Of a stretch of DNA of 49,795 nt, positions 30,201 to 36,178 are shown one piece after another (positions within the stretch are counted from its first letter, which is position 1; each line of letters opens with the position of its first letter). This stretch comes from an uncultured Bacteroidaceae bacterium (GTDB taxonomy: Bacteria > Bacteroidota > Bacteroidia > Bacteroidales > Bacteroidaceae). The position numbers were made by a program, and so were the translations under genes. The notes under the pieces were generated by a model. The model did not search any database, was not told where the DNA came from, and worked only from the letters and a program-made list of their open reading frames with translations. The DNA is taken from contig CAJOLZ010000024.1 of NCBI GenBank assembly GCA_905235575.1, forward strand, positions 1 to 49,795, in the 5' to 3' direction.

Positions 30201-32162
30201 AAGAAGAGAGCAGAGAAACAACGTGCCGACGAAGCCAAGAAGCGTGAGAAGGAGAAAGAGGCTGCAGACCGCAAGAAGGCCGAAGAAGAAGCTGCAAAGA
30301 CGGGCGAGGACGTAGAGGAAATACTGAAGCGGCAGAAGGCTACAACACCGGCGCGACAGACCAACGTACGTGGCCAGAGTCAGCAGAAAGAGACTAGGAA
30401 CAAGGGTTTTGCAGAGGAGGTTACGCTCTTCCCTGACTCCGTGCTCGAGCTCGTCCACAACCAGAACAGCAAGCGCATCCGCGTCACGGCAATTGACAGC
30501 ACAGGACATCCCTACAAACTCAAGTTCAAGAAAGTGGACGTGAATAAGATAAGGATTACGCGCGCACCTGCCGACACCACTCAGATACGTCTGAACGTCA
30601 TCGCCTTGCCGCCACGCGAGGAGATGAAGGGATACAGTTTCCTGCAGTCCATGGCACGCTTCGCAATGATGGTGCGCAACGTAACCATCTCCTACCGCAA
30701 CACGTACAATCTGGCACTGCCCGGCTTCAGACCCAACGTGGGCGACATGCTGGGACAGACACGACGCGACGGCATGTACAGTCCGGGCGTGGGATTCGGC
30801 TTCGGATTTGTAGATGACAGCTATATCGACAAGGCCAAAGACCGCGGTTGGTTGCTCTGCAGCGACAGCGTAGCCACACCGGCCACCACTGCCACCACCG
30901 AGGACCTGCAGGTGAAGATTGCCATCGAGCCATTCACCGACCTGAAGATTGACCTCAACATGAGCCGCACCGACAACCGCAACAAGAGCATACAGTATAT
31001 GTACGCGGGCAATCCCACCACCCAGAGCGGCTCGTTCAACATCACCACCATCAGCCTGCGCAGCGCCTTTGCAAGCCGCGGCAAGGTGGGCAACGGATAC
31101 TATAGCAAGACCTTTGCACGATTCCAGGAGAACCTTGCCGTCATGCAGCAGCGCGTAGAACAGCGATACATGAACACGCCCTATCCCGCTGGCACAGGCA
31201 TGAGCGGCAACTTCAACCCCGAGAACGGAACGGTCAACACATACAGCGCCGACGTCATGATACCCGCCTTCCTCTCGGCCTACGCCGGCGGAAACGTGCA
31301 CAAGCGTTCGCTCGACATCTTCCCGTCCTTCGCCAAGATGCTGCCCAACTGGAGCGTCACATACAAGGGTCTGAGCAACCTGCCGTGGGTGAGAGACCAC
31401 CTCAAGAGCGTCACCCTCACGCATGCCTACAAGAGCATATATGCCGTAGGAGCATACAACTCGTTCAGTTCGTGGATTGAAACCATGGGCAGCGGAGGCG
31501 CCATGGGCTATGCCCTCAACGCCACCACCGGAGTATATCAGCCCAGTTCGATGTACGACATCTCCACCGTTTCCATCAACGAGAGCTTCTCACCCCTGCT
31601 CGGACTGAACGTCACACTCAACAACAACATGACCGTGAAGGCCGAATACAAGACCACACGTGTGATGAACCTCAGCATGACCAGCGCACAGCTCAACGAG
31701 ACGGGCAGCAAGGACTTCGTAATCGGCTGGGGATACAAGATTAACGACTTCCGCCTCCCAAGCATCTTCGGCGGAAAGAAAGCCAGTGCCAAGGCTTCCA
31801 GCCAGTCGCGCGGACGCAGCACCACGAACCGGAATAACACCAACAACAACCAGCAGCAGACCGAGGACAGCAGCGTGAGAAGTTCGCGCAGCAACTTCGC
31901 ACACGACCTCAACCTGCGCTTCGACTTCAGCCTGCGCAACCAGGATGCCATCAAGCGCGACCTGCAGACCAGCCTCTGCGAAGCAACCAGTGGAAGCAAG
32001 GCATTCAAGACGAGCGCACAGGTGGACTACACCATGAGCCGAATGGTGACGCTCAGCATCTATTACGACCGCCAGCGTTCCGAACCGCTCCTCTCCTCCA
32101 GCAGCTACCCCACCGTGACGCAGGACTTCGGATTCAGCATGAGGTTCTCGCTCACCAGATAG
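24228..32162 (+). CDS. sprA: T9SS outer-membrane translocon SprA/Sov
   Basis: SprA forms the giant outer-membrane barrel through which type IX secretion cargo leaves the cell. The 2,644-residue length fits the family (about 2,400-2,500) with extra sequence. An N-terminal hydrophobic export segment (about IISILILALGIDLLAARG) is followed by a Thr/Gln/Arg-rich low-complexity stretch (24609-24720; TRQQNT-type repeats). Conserved family segments include FDFDEKINLSMNGKVGDKVNLNLNYNTEATFDFD, GNVTFPSNVSLVPGVSSLFG, and PLYYSYNKETVKPNYNPFDTD. A charged coiled-coil insertion (30170-30410; KKRAEKQRADEAKKREKEKE) is odd. The C-terminus ends in barrel strands (DFGFSMRFSLTR). Start uncertain: ATG 24228, ATG 24249 or an upstream GTG. 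Single gene; cargo with a matching tail is at 9949. Confidence 0.95.
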   Translation: MKNKKHGMVHNKWACVCVIYFVSARKIISILILALGIDLLAARGTTASENCGAAADAMVAPPDTAKEQKPRYSVRRTAVQDPKDLKNRTADLRDPDNVQTTVTYDERDNTYTVGTTLGEGDQAKGTRQQTTTTRQQNTNTRQQTTNTRQQNTSTRQQNSSTQRTTTSSAAVSVGTGVPGQSGMTMGVATSYLDAPLLMTPEEYKAWSLRQTMQRYYRMRNQEAFENEGKSKFDFTDMHFDLGPAEKIFGPGGVQLRTQGSAELKMGVNMKKVDNPALAASRRKTTGFDFDEKINLSMNGKVGDKVNLNLNYNTEATFDFDTQNIKLKYDGKEDEIVKLIEAGNVTFPSNVSLVPGVSSLFGLRTDVQFGKLKMQTVVSQKKSASSSVSSKGGSQTTPFEFSATNYEANRHFFLSHFFREQFDRNMRTLPTIASGISVKRVEIWVTNKTSNSESNRNIIALTDLGETTYISNAQWTTTGINVPSNRSNSLYDTMVNDYAEARDISQATSILDGIEGFEGAVDYEKLQSARKLSSSEYTLNSSLGFVSLNSTLQTDDVLAVAYEYTYGGVTYQVGEFATDLTSNTQALFVKLLKGTTGSPTLPTWRLMMKNIYNLGASTVQKDKFRLDIKYLSDSTGVYLSYLPEESLKNTTLLRAMNLDRLDANNNANPNGQFDFVEGYTIQKGRVIFPVTEPFGKHLRNWINNDAIADKYCFEELYDSTKTVAEQIAEHDKFMLTGYYKGTNNAEIDLGASFIAPGSVVVRAGGVTLTENTDYTVDYSSGRVTIINQSLLDAETKITASVESNDTYGMQRKTMMGINMDYEVSKELTIGGTFMFLNQQPLTTKVNMGEEPLKNTLWGGHISWKKESQWLTNMIDKLPLIQATAPSRISFDGEFAQLLAGQNKKIQGGASYLDDFEKSSTKTSLTQPTYWTMSSTPSMFAESRLSNDLRYGYNRALMAWYYVDPIFTRRSSTLTPSHIKSDIEQLSNHYVREVYERELYPRKAQNSYSSASNLNVLNIAYYPQERGPYNLTTEVEQNGHLTNPETRWGGMMRKLDNTDFEAQNVEYIEFWMMDPFIYSKDVAGNHGGDFYINLGEVSEDILKDGKKYFESGMPVDGNSQYWTEGLWGRVPNTTSVTYAFNNESGARARQDVGLNGLNDEEERQFTTYANFLQQMQGRVNAQVYDSLQTDPANDNYHYYRGTDYDANRTSILDRYKRINMPQGNSADNSTNPERYETAWKSTPDVEDINQDFTLNEYEKYFQYHISIRPEDMVVGRNHIADKRTASVKLRNGNTEECTWYLFRVPLDDYDEKVGTINDFTSIRFMRMFLTNFQENIILRLATLDLVHGDWKTYEQALYMGETPSVSGTLEVSTVNIEENNDKEPVNYVLPPGISRVTDPTQTQLVENNEQAMSMIARNLSPGDARAVYKNCNFDMRKYKHIQMFIHANALSENITDLTDGETSVFLRIGSDYKSNFYEYEVPLQLTPPGFYDTESASGCRAVWPQENMMDFDLDILTSLKKRRNTQISIGTTSMNKLFSEYDDHHPSNKISIMGNPSLGEVRTLMVGIRNNGRTVKSVEVWVNELRLQEFTNEGGWAAQGNLNIQASDIGSVNVTAHLETAGFGGIEQSVASRSDEDNVNYAVTTNVELGRLLPEKARVSIPLYYSYNKETVKPNYNPFDTDMKLKDALDALTTKAEKDSLKDLTTRTETSKNLSFSGMKVNIVSSKHPMPYDPGNFTFNYSHSTQTSEGETTVYEHEKNWRGGLNYAWSPNWKAWEPFKNLKSKSKWLDLVKAQNLSFVPQSITFSTDLNRSYYELQERDLDNIENPTALPATFSQTFLWNRNFQVRWDIFKALHFTFQSGTRAEVEEPYMQVNKDLYPDQYDAWKDSVKTSLRHFGRPLDYNQNVQMSYKVPLEKIPALDWLSADGTYSGTYNWRRGAQMEDGSTLGNTVNSQRSININGKIDLEKLYSHSTFLQETNKRFSATNARNAATKKRAEKQRADEAKKREKEKEAADRKKAEEEAAKTGEDVEEILKRQKATTPARQTNVRGQSQQKETRNKGFAEEVTLFPDSVLELVHNQNSKRIRVTAIDSTGHPYKLKFKKVDVNKIRITRAPADTTQIRLNVIALPPREEMKGYSFLQSMARFAMMVRNVTISYRNTYNLALPGFRPNVGDMLGQTRRDGMYSPGVGFGFGFVDDSYIDKAKDRGWLLCSDSVATPATTATTEDLQVKIAIEPFTDLKIDLNMSRTDNRNKSIQYMYAGNPTTQSGSFNITTISLRSAFASRGKVGNGYYSKTFARFQENLAVMQQRVEQRYMNTPYPAGTGMSGNFNPENGTVNTYSADVMIPAFLSAYAGGNVHKRSLDIFPSFAKMLPNWSVTYKGLSNLPWVRDHLKSVTLTHAYKSIYAVGAYNSFSSWIETMGSGGAMGYALNATTGVYQPSSMYDISTVSINESFSPLLGLNVTLNNNMTVKAEYKTTRVMNLSMTSAQLNETGSKDFVIGWGYKINDFRLPSIFGGKKASAKASSQSRGRSTTNRNNTNNNQQQTEDSSVRSSRSNFAHDLNLRFDFSLRNQDAIKRDLQTSLCEATSGSKAFKTSAQVDYTMSRMVTLSIYYDRQRSEPLLSSSSYPTVTQDFGFSMRFSLTR

Positions 32163-32204
32163 CACAGTCGCACTGCAACGAAATCACCATATCTCACGAG
32201 ATAA

Positions 32205-32354
32205 AAACGCACCGTGGTGCGACAGACGTCGCACCACGGTCCTAAGGCTGTCGCACCACGGTGCGACGGGCGTCGCAGCGTGGTGCGTTTTCTGCGTCTC
32301 CTCAGAGAGACCTTTTTCGTCTTATCGTTCCGGAGCGTTTCTCAGTACTTGAAT
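32205..32354. repeat. 150-bp direct repeat, left copy
   Basis: Identical to 33507-33656 except at two positions (G/A at the AAGGCTGT spacer; G/C in the TTTTTCGTCTT stretch). It contains a four-unit palindrome array and then a tail ending in TACTTGAAT, which is a copy of the last codons (F-K-Y-stop) of the Gfo/Idh gene at 33644. With the right copy it brackets the DUF3990 module. Confidence 0.93.
32208..32287. repeat. 22-bp-period palindrome array, copy 8 (4 units)
   Basis: Units start at 32208, 32230, 32252 and 32274: CGCACCGTGGTGCG, CGCACCACGGTCCT (degenerate end), CGCACCACGGTGCG and CGCAGCGTGGTGCG. It is flanked by AAAAA on the left and TTTT on the right. Confidence 0.92.
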
Positions 32355-32378
32355 TATCCCGAATCTGCCATTAAATCT

Positions 32379-32579
32379 CTAAAGGAATGAAAGGACATAT
32401 CTTGGCGACTGGAAGAAGAGACCGGTACGGGCATCCGACAACTTCTCGTAGATAGGTGATGTGTAGATTTTGTCGAAGGCGGCCTCAAGTTCATAGCCCT
32501 GTTCCTCAACGAGTATCTGAATCATGCGCGTCGTGAGTTGCTCTTTCAGGTAGTTGAATTCTGATTCCGTCACGTTCAT
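32379..32579 (-). CDS. Small protein of the DUF3990 module, function unknown
   Basis: A 66-residue protein, YLKEQLTTRMIQILVEEQGYELEAAFDKIYTSPIYEKLSD...GLFFQSPRYVLSFL. Short helical proteins of this type recur next to DUF3990 genes in Bacteroidales. Its start overlaps the DUF3990 stop (ATGA), so translation is coupled. The role is unknown; in a toxin-antitoxin-like reading it is a candidate antitoxin or cofactor. Confidence 0.75.
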   Translation of the reverse strand: MNVTESEFNYLKEQLTTRMIQILVEEQGYELEAAFDKIYTSPIYEKLSDARTGLFFQSPRYVLSFL

Positions 32580-33055
32580 ATCCGCGTTAGTTTTTGAATG
32601 GCATCGTCGGTCCCAAAGAAATACTGGTAGGTGATACCTTTAATGTATTTCAGATTCTCAAGGAGTTTGTCAAGTGTAATATCGCCGGCCTCATACTTGC
32701 TGATTTGCAATCCCACGCGGTCATTGGCTATAGGTCCATAGACGATGTCATAATTGTGAGCTGGCGCGGAGGACTTGTTGTTGCGGTTGAGAAAGACAAA
32801 CTCTGCCCATTCACGTGAATATTCATCGAAGGTTAGCACCTTCAGTTCGCCAGAGTTCATTGCAGACTCATCGAAGAGGTAAGTGTTCATCACAGGTTCA
32901 CCGCCCTCGGTCAAGGCCTTGAATTCTCCCATGCGCCACGCCTGCTGCTTGTCGGCTGAGAGATAAAACCCACGGCCGAAATCCTTGTTAGGGCGAGACT
33001 TCATAAGGTCTATCTGCTCAATGACCATGTTGCTTCCGTGATAAAGTTTCATCAT
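32576..33055 (-). CDS. DUF3990 protein, ADP-ribosyltransferase-like
   Basis: A 159-residue protein. LYHGSN near the N-terminus, DFGRGFYLSADKQQAWRMGEF, and a C-terminal YQYFFGTDDAI match DUF3990. The HGS...GFYL pattern resembles the NAD-binding core of ADP-ribosyltransferases, so a nucleotide- or protein-modifying activity is plausible but unproven. No signal peptide is present, so it acts in the cytoplasm. ATGA overlaps tie it to both neighbours (33055-33052 and 32579-32576), showing one compact three-gene unit. Confidence 0.82.
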   Translation of the reverse strand: MMKLYHGSNMVIEQIDLMKSRPNKDFGRGFYLSADKQQAWRMGEFKALTEGGEPVMNTYLFDESAMNSGELKVLTFDEYSREWAEFVFLNRNNKSSAPAHNYDIVYGPIANDRVGLQISKYEAGDITLDKLLENLKYIKGITYQYFFGTDDAIQKLTRI

Positions 33056-33270
33056 AGCACGCCTCCTTTCCTGCGGCAGTAGCTGGCCAGGCTCTCCACC
33101 ATATCGTCGAATGGCTGGGTATGCATCACGTCGTAGAAGTCGTGCGCCACCTTGATAGCCCCGTACTGGCGGAGATAGCGGTACGCCTGCGCCTCGCTCA
33201 TGGAGAAACGACGGGCAAATGCGTGAATCAGCACCACAATATATTCTGCTATGTCCTTTACGCTATACAT
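33052..33270 (-). CDS. DUF3791 protein, first gene of the module
   Basis: A 72-residue protein (MYSVKDIAEYIVVLIHAFARRFSMSEAQAYRYLRQYGAIKVAHDFYDVMHTQPFDD...). This matches DUF3791, small helical proteins often encoded just before DUF3990. I chose ATG 33270 over an upstream in-frame ATG because homologues start here and a promoter box lies at 33301-33294. It is the first of three overlapping genes, the position where antitoxins commonly sit. Confidence 0.8.
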   Translation of the reverse strand: MYSVKDIAEYIVVLIHAFARRFSMSEAQAYRYLRQYGAIKVAHDFYDVMHTQPFDDMVESLASYCRRKGGVL

Positions 33271-33293
33271 ATATGTATTTAAGCAACTGGTCG

Positions 33294-33301
33294 CAAATTT
33301 A
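33294..33301 (-). promoter_or_regulatory. Promoter -7 box of the DUF3791-DUF3990 module
   Basis: Reverse-strand TAAATTTG fits TAnnTTTG, 23 bp before the ATG at 33270. No clear -33 element. The rest of 33302-33506 is AT-rich and shows no gene. Confidence 0.5.
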
Positions 33302-33506
33302 AGTATATTTTTCAAGATAAGCATCATTCCGAGTGATTATTTGCAGATTACGCTGAAAACAATCGCAGCCATCTCCTTTCCTTGCAGCGTTAATTTTGCA
33401 AAAAGAGCAAGAATCGTCACGGAAATCAAGCGGTTGATATAAGAATGACAGTGAATGATTACAAATTAAGTTAGATTCTTATAAATCCTGACGAACGAAC
33501 TGGGAT

Positions 33507-33656
33507 AAACGCACCGTGGTGCGACAGACGTCGCACCACGGTCCTAAAGCTGTCGCACCACGGTGCGACGGGCGTCGCAGCGTGGTGCGTTTTCTGCGTC
33601 TCCTCAGAGAGACCTTTTTCCTCTTATCGTTCCGGAGCGTTTCTCAGTACTTGAAT
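33507..33656. repeat. 150-bp direct repeat, right copy
   Basis: Right partner of 32205-32354 (148 of 150 identical by eye). Its last 13 bp are the genuine 3' end of the Gfo/Idh gene (33644-33656), so this copy is the native context and the left copy carries the duplicated gene tail. Confidence 0.93.
33510..33589. repeat. 22-bp-period palindrome array, copy 9 (4 units)
   Basis: Units start at 33510, 33532, 33554 and 33576, identical to copy 8 in all four units; one difference lies in the second spacer. Confidence 0.92.
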
Positions 33657-34990
33657 ACCTTTCCTCCGGCCAGCACTTCCTGCTTCTTCTCGTCGAAGGT
33701 CACCTTCTCGCCGGTGCGCAGTGCCGCGTTGCACATGATGGTGGCAATGGAGTGGTTGTAGCCGGCCTGCACGGGCGCGTTGGGCTGTTTCCGGCTGCGG
33801 ACACACTGCATCCAGTTGCGCATGTGCAGATAGGTCATGGCATCGCCACCCGTGTTTGCGCCAGTTTCTATGCGCACGTCGGGCAGTTTGTAGCTCTCCA
33901 GCAGGTTGGCTTTCATGCCCATCTCGCGTGCGGAGTTCTCGGAGAGTCCGCCCGTCGAATTCACCTGGTTGGTGTCGAGGTTGAGCGAGCCTCCGTTGGA
34001 GAAGTAGAGTTCCTTGACACCTCCGGCATCGTTGTGCATGCGCGAGCTGTAAACCACTTGGAACTTGTCGTCGCCGTCGGGCGTTCCATACTCGAAGACA
34101 GCCGTGACGGTGTCGAAGTTGCGGCGTCCGTCGTTCCAGAAGTAGATACCTCCGCCGGCTGCAACGCTCAGCGGATGGGAGAGTCCGGTGAACCAGTGTA
34201 CGGTATCAATCTGGTGCGACATCCACTGGCCGGGTATTCCCGACGAGAAGGGCCAGAAGAGACGATACTCGAGGTACTTGCGCGGATCCCACTGCTCGTA
34301 GGGGCGGTTCAGGAGGAAGCGTTTCCAGTCGGTGTCGGCCTCGAAGCAACGCTCCACGAGACTCTTGCGGCGCCAACGCCCGGGCTGGTTGACGTTCCAC
34401 GTCATCTCCACCATGGTTATCTTGCCGAACTTGCCGCTCTGCAGATATTCGCAGGCAGCCTGATAGTTGGGAGCCGAACGACGCTGCGAGCCTATCTGCA
34501 CGATGCGCTGTGTCTCCTCCACGGCACGACGTGCGGCGCGTGCGTCTTCCATCGTCTCTGCGAAGGGTTTCTCAACATAGGCATCGCAACCGGCCTTGAC
34601 GGCTTCGATGCAGTGAAGTGAGTGCTGGAAGTCGGCTGTCGAGATGATGACTGCATCGCAGATGCCGGCTTCGTAGAGTTCCTCGTTGTTGCGGAACACC
34701 TTCACCTCTTTGTTATATTTCTCACGGAAGTGTTTGGCAGCTTCCTCACGACGCAGTTTCCAGATGTCGGAGACTGCAACAATCTCGAAGTTGAGTTCCT
34801 CGGCGTTGGCCATGAAAGCGGGCAGGAGCGACTGGCGGAAGCGGTCGGAGAAGCCGATGACACCCACGCGCACACGGTCGTTGGCTCCAATCACACGGGC
34901 AAAGGAGGGCACTGGCATTCCCATTCCCACAAGGGCCAGACCGGCGGTGCCCATCATTCCGGTCTTCAGAAATTCTCTACGTGTCTGCAT
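33644..34990 (-). CDS. Tat-exported Gfo/Idh/MocA-family oxidoreductase
   Basis: A 448-residue protein with a twin-arginine signal (TRREFLKTGMMGTAGLAL). A Rossmann NAD-binding domain (RVGVIGFSDRFRQ...; about 36-160) with the EKP motif (VEKPFAETMEDA) follows, then the alpha/beta C-terminal domain. Such proteins oxidise, reduce or epimerise sugars, and some (GH109) hydrolyse glycosides by an NAD-dependent mechanism; the reaction here is unknown. A secreted isomerase-like gene lies 41 bp upstream on the same strand, suggesting a shared sugar-processing role. Its 3' end is inside the 150-bp direct repeat. Confidence 0.88.
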   Translation of the reverse strand: MQTRREFLKTGMMGTAGLALVGMGMPVPSFARVIGANDRVRVGVIGFSDRFRQSLLPAFMANAEELNFEIVAVSDIWKLRREEAAKHFREKYNKEVKVFRNNEELYEAGICDAVIISTADFQHSLHCIEAVKAGCDAYVEKPFAETMEDARAARRAVEETQRIVQIGSQRRSAPNYQAACEYLQSGKFGKITMVEMTWNVNQPGRWRRKSLVERCFEADTDWKRFLLNRPYEQWDPRKYLEYRLFWPFSSGIPGQWMSHQIDTVHWFTGLSHPLSVAAGGGIYFWNDGRRNFDTVTAVFEYGTPDGDDKFQVVYSSRMHNDAGGVKELYFSNGGSLNLDTNQVNSTGGLSENSAREMGMKANLLESYKLPDVRIETGANTGGDAMTYLHMRNWMQCVRSRKQPNAPVQAGYNHSIATIMCNAALRTGEKVTFDEKKQEVLAGGKVFKY

Positions 34991-35031
34991 GTCTTTAGGT
35001 TAATTAATAGTTTTACTTTTTTCATGGTATT

Positions 35032-35910
35032 TCAGAAGTCAATGCTCTGAAGCTGACGTTTCACCTCGTCGATGGCTGGTTTCACCTCGGTGTCGAAATC
35101 CTTCCAGCTGCATTCCAGCGAGATTACTCCGCGATAGCCGATTTTCTTGAGGGCTTGGAAATAGGGTGTGAAGTCGTCTCCGTCGACACCGGGTGCAGTG
35201 CGCCGCGCATTCTCGGCTATGTGCACGTGACAGATGTATTCGCGTCCGCCGTCGAGGATGGCCTGCGGCGTTTCACCCTCCTGCATCATGTGGTAGATGT
35301 CGGCATTCACACGCACGTTGGGGTGGTTCACCTTACGTGCCAAGCGACATCCATCAGCCACGGTGTTGATGAAATTGGATTCCTGATGACGGAGAGGTTC
35401 TATGGCGATGGTCACTCCGTATTTCTTCGCGATGGGTCCCATTCGTTTCAGCAGGGAGACGAATTGTTCCTCGGCCTCCTCGGGCGAGAATCCGTCGGGA
35501 ATCTTACGCGAGCCAGCGCTGCCGAGCACCGTCACCTTTATGCCGGCTGCCTGTGCTCGCTGCATGGCCACCTCGGTGTAACGCAGTGCACGCTCGTGGT
35601 CGGCATCGGGACCTACGATACGCACATCGCCCGGGAAGAAACAGTTGGTGGAATAGCTGGGAATGCCGGTCGGAGCCATACTCTCCAGATTTTTCTCGAA
35701 GACCGACTCGTCTTTCTCGGGTGCCAGAAAGTCTGTCAGATTCTGCTCTACATGATAGCCTCCTGCCTCCTTCACCAACGCAGCCTTGGAGGGCGAAGTA
35801 CACACGCCCACTCGGTCCGAGAGACGGTTGCGGTTACGGCCGCTGCACGCAAAAATGCCGGTGAGCGCCATCATAAGGAGGGATGTTCTCATAAGTGTGT
35901 TTCTTTTCAT
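35032..35910 (-). CDS. Sugar-phosphate isomerase/epimerase-like lipoprotein
   Basis: A 292-residue xylose-isomerase-like TIM barrel. The N-terminus has a lipobox (LTGIFAC), so it is probably a lipoprotein. The barrel includes GIKVTVLGSAGSRKIPDG, VTIAIEPLRHQESN, NVRVNADIYHMMQEGE and HVHIAENARR, whose Glu, Asp, His and Glu are the usual metal ligands in this superfamily. ATG 35910 is used; ATG 35892 is also possible. First gene of an apparent operon with the Gfo/Idh gene. Its substrate is unknown. Confidence 0.85.
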   Translation of the reverse strand: MKRNTLMRTSLLMMALTGIFACSGRNRNRLSDRVGVCTSPSKAALVKEAGGYHVEQNLTDFLAPEKDESVFEKNLESMAPTGIPSYSTNCFFPGDVRIVGPDADHERALRYTEVAMQRAQAAGIKVTVLGSAGSRKIPDGFSPEEAEEQFVSLLKRMGPIAKKYGVTIAIEPLRHQESNFINTVADGCRLARKVNHPNVRVNADIYHMMQEGETPQAILDGGREYICHVHIAENARRTAPGVDGDDFTPYFQALKKIGYRGVISLECSWKDFDTEVKPAIDEVKRQLQSIDF

Positions 35911-35958
35911 GATATAACAGGTTTTGTTTTGAAGGCCTTGAAAAGGCCGTTGCGAGAG

Positions 35959-35966
35959 CAAATTTA
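35959..35966 (-). promoter_or_regulatory. Promoter -7 box of the isomerase-oxidoreductase operon
   Basis: Reverse-strand TAAATTTG fits TAnnTTTG, 49 bp before the ATG at 35910. The -33 element is degenerate (TTTC/TTTT). Confidence 0.55.
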
Positions 35967-36004
35967 CAAATATATTTTGAAAAGGAAAGAATGAATGAGA
36001 AAAA

Positions 36005-36084
36005 AACAGCGTGGTGCGACATAAAACGCACCACGCTGCGAAGGCCTGCGCACCACGTTGCGACGCCCGTCGCACCACAGTGCG
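36005..36084. repeat. 22-bp-period palindrome array, copy 10 (4 units)
   Basis: Units start at 36005, 36027, 36049 and 36071: AACAGCGTGGTGCG (degenerate left end), CGCACCACGCTGCG, CGCACCACGTTGCG and CGCACCACAGTGCG, then TTTTT. Flanked by two divergent promoters. Confidence 0.9.
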
Positions 36085-36118
36085 TTTTTAACACTCATGT
36101 ATAAAAAAGACGCGAATA

Positions 36119-36151
36119 CTTGTTCTGAGCTCGATTTTATTCGTAAATTTG
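36119..36151 (+). promoter_or_regulatory. Promoter of the outer-membrane barrel gene
   Basis: CTTG at 36119-36122, 21 bp, TAAATTTG at 36144-36151. The ATG at 36179 lies 27 bp after the box. Confidence 0.6.
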
Positions 36152-36178
36152 TGCAGTGAAAATCACGAAATCAGCAAT

